Shown here piece by piece: positions 58,546 through 64,000 of a stretch of DNA of 64,000 nucleotides. The stretch is from NCBI GenBank assembly GCA_014549065.1, contig JACDOX010000163.1, positions 1,572,267 through 1,636,266 of the forward strand. The letters are read 5' to 3'. The position numbers and the translations under genes were made by a program. Origin of the DNA: Cardinalis cardinalis (Eukaryota; Chordata; Aves; Passeriformes; Cardinalidae). The notes beneath the pieces were generated by a model that worked only from the letters and a program-made list of their open reading frames with translations, ran no database searches and was not told where the DNA came from. Position 1 is the first letter of the stretch. Each line of letters starts with the position of its first letter.

Positions 58546-58956
58546 TTGTCACCATGATACTTTATGAAAAATCCCTTCACCAGGATTTTTTCTCCTGAGA
58601 AGCTGAGAAGCCTCAGAAAAGAAATGTAAACAATATTATCTGATAATTTCTCCCTGTGTTTGCTGCTTTAGAATGTGGCAGGTGCATCTTTGATTGGTTC
58701 CATGTGAATTGTTTTTCCTTAATAACCAATCCCAGATTGTTTTTACTTAATAACCAATCCCAGTCCAGCTCTGTCAGACTCTCTGCTTAGTCATGGGTTT
58801 TTATTATTCTTTCCTTTCTGATGTATCTTTTCTATATAGTTTAGTATAGTTTTAGTATATAATTTCTTTTAATATGATATCATAAAATGATAAATCAGCC
58901 TTCTGAGAACTTGGAATCAGATTCTCATCTCTCACCTCACCCTGGGGCCCACAACA
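58546..58956 (+). mobile_element. solo LTR, family A, copy A9
   Basis: A 411-bp LTR from TTGTCACCATGATAC to CCCACAACA, flanked by a perfect CAGAAC duplication (58540-58545 and 58957-58962); this alignment gives one extra T before the usual TGTCACC start. A 28-bp tandem duplication (58708-58735 and 58736-58763) doubles the CCAAT-type box. The TATA region and AATGATAAAT before GCCTTCTGAGAAC are present, with the polyadenylation hexamer changed to GATAAA. Confidence 0.92.
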
Positions 58957-58962
58957 CAGAAC

Positions 58963-59998
58963 CACAGATGCCCAGTGGAAGTTCAAGCCTGATGAAAGAC
59001 ATTTCCACTGAGAATTGGTTTTCAGTCCACGAGCATGCTCAGAGGCAACCTGATCTACTTGTGCTGTGCTGGCAATAAGATTTATGTGCTCCTAACACTG
59101 GTTTCATGGGAGAGCACTGGCCAGGAGCTGCTGTTGGTGTCCAGGCTCCCAGAACCCACTCATTTTGCCAGGTCAGAACATTATTCCAAGTCTATAACTA
59201 TGAACAGACACAGTTCAGCCAGAGTGTTGTGACAGTAGTAACTTCCTTCTGCAGATGCATGCACTGCTCCAAGAGAAATGCTGAGGGTCTGCAGGCTTTT
59301 TTTATTATTTTTTCTGATAATCCTAGAAAAGAAACAGGCACATAGGACTGGAGCAGCAGAGACACTCCCAGTTACCTCACAGTACAAGAATTCTCTTGTT
59401 CCTGGTTTCCATTCAGGCCCAAAACCTGCATTTCATGCTTGCTGAAAACCAGAACAGTTGGCTAAAGCCAGGTCACATGGTGATCATGTTAAACAAGCCT
59501 TGATTTGTTGTACCTTTGGGCTTAGTCTCTCCTGCATCCAAAGCCCAAAAATTCCCCCTCCTCAAGCCCATGTGTCTTGTGTTATACATTAAAATCCATA
59601 TGGAATTCATTAATTAGAAGCATCTGCTCTGTGGGCACATACAAAGCTAATTATGACACAGAACACATTTCAAAGCATGAAGCTTGAGAACAACCATCCT
59701 GGGGTGTGCTTTAAAGGTTTGTTGCCTTTAAAAAAGCAAAACAGGTTTTGACTATTTCTGGTGCAGAACTGGATTGAGGTGTGTATATCCCAGCAAACAC
59801 TACTGCAGCTGAGAAAAGCATGTTCACAGTCAGAGCCCAACCCCTACCACAGAGCACGCTGAGGGAGGGAATAAAACCCCCTTTATTTTAATTTTATCTG
59901 CTTCTCAGGCTCCTGTGTGTGTCTGGGCATTTCACAGGAACAATCTCACAGCAGAAACAGAGAACAGCTTCCACATGTTGCAGGGGAAGAGGGAAGAC
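58963..59998. other. no gene seen; unique sequence
   Basis: About 1 kb with no recognised element or gene between LTR A9 and the nested family B locus. Confidence 0.5.
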
Positions 59999-60004
59999 AG
60001 TTAC

Positions 60005-61191
60005 TGTCAGAACCCAGGACATTCCTCTGGCTGCCCTGGACCCTGGCCAGGGGCTCAGAGACCTTGGAACCCATGGAAACAATTACCAACTCTCAGGATC
60101 CCTGCTGCTCAGAGTGACTCTGAGATATGTACAAGCTTCTTTTCCCAGCCTGGCAGCTGAAGAAGGAGTCAGGATTCTTCTGTTCTCATTCTCAAGGTTG
60201 TTTACTGTTTCTTATCTAGAACATTCTTTCTCTGGCCCACTGAGGTCTGCCTGGCAGGTCAGACAGAGGCACACTGCCCACCTCAGAGGCGGTGTTATCT
60301 TTTTATAGTAAAAACTACATTATTTACCATAACTTCCCAACATCTATCACCTATGTGAGACAGTGAGCTTCTACTCTAAACCAGTCTAAAAGTGCCAACA
60401 TCACAGCAGAAGATGGAGGCCAAGAAGAAGGAGAAAGACTGGACACATCCAGACTCCTTCATCTTGCCTCCTGAACCCCCATTCTAAAAACCTCAAAAAA
60501 TCTATTTTTCACCCTGTGATAAATTCACTATCATTCTACTTAAACTCTTTGGACTTGTAATTCTTCATATAAAGGTGGTAATTTGCTCCATGAGTCAAGA
60601 TCAAAGGCACAGGGGTCCTGGGCTCTGTGCCAATGTCTCTGAACCCCCTGACAGGGTCTCAAGTCCTCCCNGGCAGTCAGAGGAATTTCTTGGGTTCGGA
60701 CAACCAACAGTGTGTGAGGATTTACAAGCCACAAGAGTTTGAGTAGAATGATAGTTAAATTGTCACAGGGTGAAAAAGTAGAATTTTGGGGATTTGGAAT
60801 GGGGTTCAAGAGGCAAGATGGAGGAATCTGGGTGTGTCCTGTCCTTCTTCTTCTTGTCCTCCATCTTCTGCTGGGATGGTGACACTTTTGGATTGGTTTA
60901 GAGTAGAGACAGACTGTCTCACATAGGGGATAGGTATTGGAAAATTATTGTCAATAATGTGCATGTAGTTCTTAGTATAAAAAGCCAACACCACCCCAAG
61001 GGCAGGGACTGTGCCACAACCCGACCTGCTGGACAGACCTCAGCAGGTCAGAGAAAGAATGAAATAGATAACAGAAAATAAACAACCTTGAAAAGCAGAG
61101 CTAAGGAATCTCAACTTCTTCTTTGGTTGTGGGGCTGGGAAAAAGAGACTTTCTGACACCTCAGGAGCCATTTCAGCACAGAAACCCAAGA
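60005..61191 (+). mobile_element. LTR, family B, copy B3 (outer, split by B4)
   Basis: Plus-strand family B LTR starting TGTCAGAACCCAGGACAT, interrupted after 86 bp by another LTR and resuming at 60709 with GTGTGTGAGGATTTACAAG-type sequence that continues the B1 order. The outer flanks share AGTTAC (59999-60004 and 61192-61197), a perfect 6-bp duplication. The right half has TATAAAAAGCC (60976) and AATAAACAAC (61077). Removing the insertion and one ACCAAC copy leaves about 570 bp, near the B1 length. Confidence 0.9.
60091..60702 (-). mobile_element. LTR, family B, copy B4 (nested inside B3)
   Basis: A 612-bp minus-strand family B LTR inside B3, flanked by a perfect ACCAAC duplication (60085-60090 and 60703-60708). 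Its right edge, TGGGTTCGGACA, is the family's 5' start in reverse. Its left edge, TCTCAGGATCC, lacks the two or three terminal bases expected from the CCTGAGACA end of B1. The polyadenylation signal reads AGTAAA (minus strand near 60206), where B1 and B3 have AATAAA. Because it interrupts B3, it is the younger insertion. Confidence 0.92.
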
Positions 61192-61197
61192 AGTTAC

Positions 61198-61797
61198 ATC
61201 TGCATGAGATGAAGTTCCTGATGTTTTAGAATCAGCTGTTGGACTCTTCAGAGATCTGTGAGGCTTTGGGGCTGTGTTCTCCCAGCACAGTACAACACAC
61301 CACTGCTCTGCACAAAACTGGTGGCCTCCAAGTGGCCCAAGGAGCAACCAACCCCTAGGAACACTCTGTCTCTCCAAAAGATGAATGGCTGCACAGCTGG
61401 GTCTTAGACAAGCTGGTATTATCTTCACAGATGCTGATTTATGGAGAACAAAATAATTACATCTTGATTTAAAATCTGCAGTACTTCAGGTACTGCAATT
61501 CAAGGGGAATGTTATGGGATGCTGCAGAGCTTGCACCATGGTATGGATTTGTGTGTGTTTGAGAATCAATTACCATTAGCAGAACAACAAGTGCCAAGGG
61601 CTGTTCAAGTGTATTTAACTTGAAAGTTCTATTGGGGATATTATAAAGGAACTCATGTTCAGAGGACAAACCCTGTAATGCCTGAATTACTTTCCAGTAT
61701 TTCCAATTTAGTGCCTTTCTGTTGTTGTGGGTTTTTGTGTGGTTTTTGGTTTATTACTCTGTCTTTAACAAGGTAAAAACACAGAGCCTTGCCAAAA
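61198..61797. other. no gene seen
   Basis: About 0.6 kb of mixed composition after the nested LTR. A 105-codon minus-strand frame overlaps the LTR edge and has no recognisable domain. Confidence 0.5.
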
Positions 61798-61903
61798 GTA
61801 AAAAAAAAAACCAAAACCAAAAACACTCCCCCAAAAAAGCCAAACAAAAAAACCCACAAAAAACCCCAAAAATAAAACAAAAAACCCACCAAAAAAACCC
61901 CCA
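61798..61903. repeat. A/C-rich simple repeat
   Basis: Poly-A and poly-C mixture (AAAACC, CAAAAA words) without a constant unit and with almost no G or T. It keeps a lysine-, asparagine- and proline-rich frame open on the plus strand and a phenylalanine/glycine-rich one on the minus strand; neither is a credible gene. Confidence 0.9.
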
Positions 61904-62642
61904 TAGGAATGAAAGAATGACAATAGAAAATATTAGAAAACCAAATCTAATAATCTATTATTTTCAAAGAAAATTCATGAAATGTGATGATGATTTTTCA
62001 TCATCAAAAGAGTAAATTTCTTGCCCTTGAAGCATTTTAAAATTCTCTGATCTTTGCCTGTGTGCTGTTCCCACATCTACTCAGGCAAAGCCTTACTTGT
62101 GATTGTGGAAGGGCACATTCTGTTGGTTGAACACTACACCAAAGCTTGCAGGACCTGGATTCACCTCTCCAGGCTGCTAAAACTCCATTAGGACACGTTT
62201 TTGAATTCCATTTTGAGCTACACACTGGAGGAAAAGAAAGCAGTATGTTTCTGGCTGAAGTGATCTCGAGTGAGATGCAGCAAAGTGCAGCCAGAGCTCT
62301 GGTGCTTTCCTGGCCAGCCTGTCTCTGCAGCTGCAGCTCAGATTTCCTGATCTCATAACTAATAAGCCATGTTTTATAAAACTAAGGCTCCACTTAACAT
62401 CTGAAAGTCAAGGCACATTTGTTTTGATGCCTGGATAAACAAATCTGACCAAGTCATGTCAGGATCAAAGCCAGATCAATCTGTGGGTTTGGACAGCAAT
62501 GAGACCAGTCTGTACCAGAACCAAAGTTCTTCTGGTACAATGCAATGACTTTGTGCTGCTTTATAATTTAAAATTAGTCCAAAATAAAGCAGGTGAGGCC
62601 AAAATAAAAGGAGCACTTCTCAACTTAACTGTGCTTTCTTTA
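61904..62642. other. no gene seen; unique sequence
   Basis: About 0.7 kb before LTR A10. No element or gene recognised. Confidence 0.5.
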
Positions 62643-62649
62643 GAGGTAA

Positions 62650-62960
62650 TGTCACTGTCATATTTTCTGGAAAAATCCCTTCACCGGGATTTCTTCTCCT
62701 AGGAATCTGAGAAGCCTCAGAGAAAAATGAAAACACTAATTATCTGATTGCTTCTCCTGTGTTTTGCTGCTTTGGAATGTGGTTGGAGATTGTTTATCCA
62801 ACATGTTTTAACTTAATGACCAATGATGCTCCAGCTGTGTCGGGACTCTGGAAGAGGTCATGAGTTTTTCTTTAGTATCTTCTTAAGCCTTCTTCTTCTA
62901 AGAACAGGGAGTCAGAGTCATCATTTCCTTCTTGCCACAGGGAACCTTGAAAATACCACA
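62650..62960 (+). mobile_element. solo LTR, family A, copy A10 (internal deletion)
   Basis: A 311-bp LTR from TGTCACTGTCATATTTTCTG to AAATACCACA. The 7-mer GAGGTAA occurs on both sides (62643-62649 and 62961-62967), so the duplication is 6 or 7 bp depending on where the edge is set. About 90 bp is missing relative to full copies: the AT-rich TATA/polyadenylation part between TTCTTAAGCCTTC and TTCTAAGAACAGGGAGTC. It has therefore lost its promoter and polyadenylation signal. Confidence 0.92.
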
Positions 62961-62967
62961 GAGGTAA

Positions 62968-63305
62968 CTCTGTGTGTCACCAGCTGGAGGTTCACAAAGG
63001 CAGCGCTGGATGCAAAAGCTATTCTGCTTGAGGCTAAGTGAAATCTGCAGGGCCAACCAACACTACAAAGGCAGGGCTCCACTAAGGTGGTATTTCTTAC
63101 TACACAGCAGGGAGCAAACTCTTCTTCCACTCATGACAACATCAATCCAAGGAGTGCTGTTCCTAGGATTTGTTTGTGTTACATTGCTCAGAGAAAAGGA
63201 CAGGGCAGCTGGAGCAATTGTATGTTCTGGTTTTCTCTTGTCTACAGCAACCCCATTTTTATGCATCCTGACAATAGCAGCATCTGAAGGGGGCCAGGTG
63301 CTGCT
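62968..63305. other. no gene seen; spacer between two family A LTRs
   Basis: About 340 bp of unique-looking sequence between A10 and A11. Nothing retroviral is visible in it, so it is not the internal part of a provirus. Confidence 0.55.
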
Positions 63306-63311
63306 ACTTGC

Positions 63312-63730
63312 TGTGGCAATCACATTCTCTGAAAAATCCCTTCACCCAGCGTTTTTCTCCTGGGAAGCTGAGAGGCCTCAGAGAAAAGGGAAACAATTCT
63401 TATCTCATTTGCTTCTCCTGTGTTGTGCTCACANGTGGAATGTGTTTGGAGATTGTTTACCCACAGGTGATTGCTCCATTGGATTCTGCTGGGAGTTGTT
63501 TTCACTCTTTGGCCAATCAGGGCCAAGCTGTGTCAGGGCTCTGGAGAGAGTCAGGAGTTTTCATTATTATCTTTTTAGCATTCAGTAAGTATCCTTGCTG
63601 TATTCTTTAGTTTAGTACAGTATTGTTTAATATAATATAGTATTATAAAATAATAAATTAGCCTTCTGAGAACATGGAGTCAGATGCATCATTCCTGCCT
63701 TTGTTGGGACATTTCCCTGCAAATACAATA
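63312..63730 (+). mobile_element. solo LTR, family A, copy A11
   Basis: A 419-bp LTR starting TGTGGCAATCACATTCTCTG and ending GCAAATACAATA. The flanks ACTTGC (63306-63311) and ATTTGC (63731-63736) form a duplication with one mismatch. The terminal CCACA of other copies has decayed to CAATA. It has the GGCCAATCAGGG box, a TTTAATATAATATAG TATA region and AATAAATTAGCC. Its 5' end groups it with A8. Confidence 0.9.
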
Positions 63731-63889
63731 ATTTGCTGTTTCACTGTCACCTTAGGAGATCAGAGTGGCATCAGCAACCAGACTTAATCAGTTAACTTGA
63801 TCCTCCCCACATGTTAAACTTAAATTTAAAGTATTTCCTTAGACACCCTGCATCTTTGTTTTAACCAAAAATGTGTATTCCTCCCTTGG

Positions 63890-64000
63890 TTCTAACCAGT
63901 CCTGGTTCTGGCTGGGATGAGAGTTAATTTTCTTCCTAGTAGTGGGCACCATGCTGTGTTTTGGATTTATTGTGGCAGTAATGCTGATAAGACAATGATG
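63890..64000 (+). mobile_element. ERVL-type LTR 5' part, cut by window end
   Basis: The words GAGTTAATTTTCTTCCTAGT and GCTGTGTTTTGGATTTATTG, and a TGCTGATAA-type continuation, resemble an old and widespread avian class III LTR as I remember it. Only about 110 bp is present before the window ends, so the element's end and any flanking duplication cannot be seen. Recognition is from memory of the family. Confidence 0.55.

Noticed and set aside
61722..62015. 97-codon Lys/Asn/Pro-rich frame
   Set aside because: It is the translation of an A/C-rich simple repeat.
62643..63736. A10 and A11 as the two LTRs of one provirus
   Set aside because: They belong to different subfamilies (TGTCAC versus TGTGGC start), each has its own flanking duplication, and only 340 bp of non-retroviral sequence separates them.

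Overview
The window looks like vertebrate nuclear DNA, almost certainly from a songbird (passerine). The evidence is three CR1 LINE 3' ends carrying the avian signature (rightward consensus ending in ATTCTGTG-type octamers), a more diverged CR1 fragment, and a dense population of short solo LTRs of the kind that expanded in passerines. I found no bacterial operon structure, no tRNA or rRNA gene, no CRISPR array and no convincing protein-coding exon. Every long open frame I checked comes from a tandem repeat, runs through assembly Ns, or lies in a transposon or unconserved-looking sequence. The window is best read as intergenic or intronic.

Layout. 1-12.1 kb is repeat-rich: a GGGAA microsatellite, LTRs of several families, and a CR1. 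12.1-28 kb is LTR-poor: one CpG-rich LTR-like block at about 13.7-14.2 kb, one CR1 at 23.8 kb, and otherwise unique AT-rich DNA. 28.2-29.6 kb holds a 20-bp minisatellite abutting a CR1 relic and a solo LTR. 32-50 kb mixes CR1, LTRs, a 350-bp AT-rich tract and two assembly gaps (195 and 800 Ns). 53.5-64 kb is again LTR-rich, with an 18-bp minisatellite at 57.06-57.57 kb and an LTR nested inside another LTR of the same family at 60.0-61.2 kb.

The main content is a set of endogenous-retrovirus LTRs without internal regions. I sorted them by mutual similarity: family A (11 copies), B (4), C (3 plus a related fragment), D (2), E (2), plus several singletons. For many copies I could locate both ends and a 6-bp target-site duplication (TSD). 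Perfect examples are GGTTGC, GGAACA, GGTGTT, CACATG, ACATGC, ATCCAG, AGCAAT, CTCCTG, AGTTAC and ACCAAC. That fixes the boundaries and shows independent insertions followed by LTR-LTR recombination. LTR-type sequence is roughly a sixth of the window. No gag, pol or env coding region is recognisable.

Sequence quality: isolated single Ns are scattered through the whole window, some inside repeats or at duplication junctions, and one 24-bp patch (5104-5127) is mostly N. I saw no new multi-gene system here. The points most worth a second look are structural: the nested LTR, the inverted LTR pairs, the two minisatellites with misleading open frames, LTR-derived microsatellite growth, and assembly signals at the gaps. 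Family names A-E are my own labels; I did not assign Repbase names.
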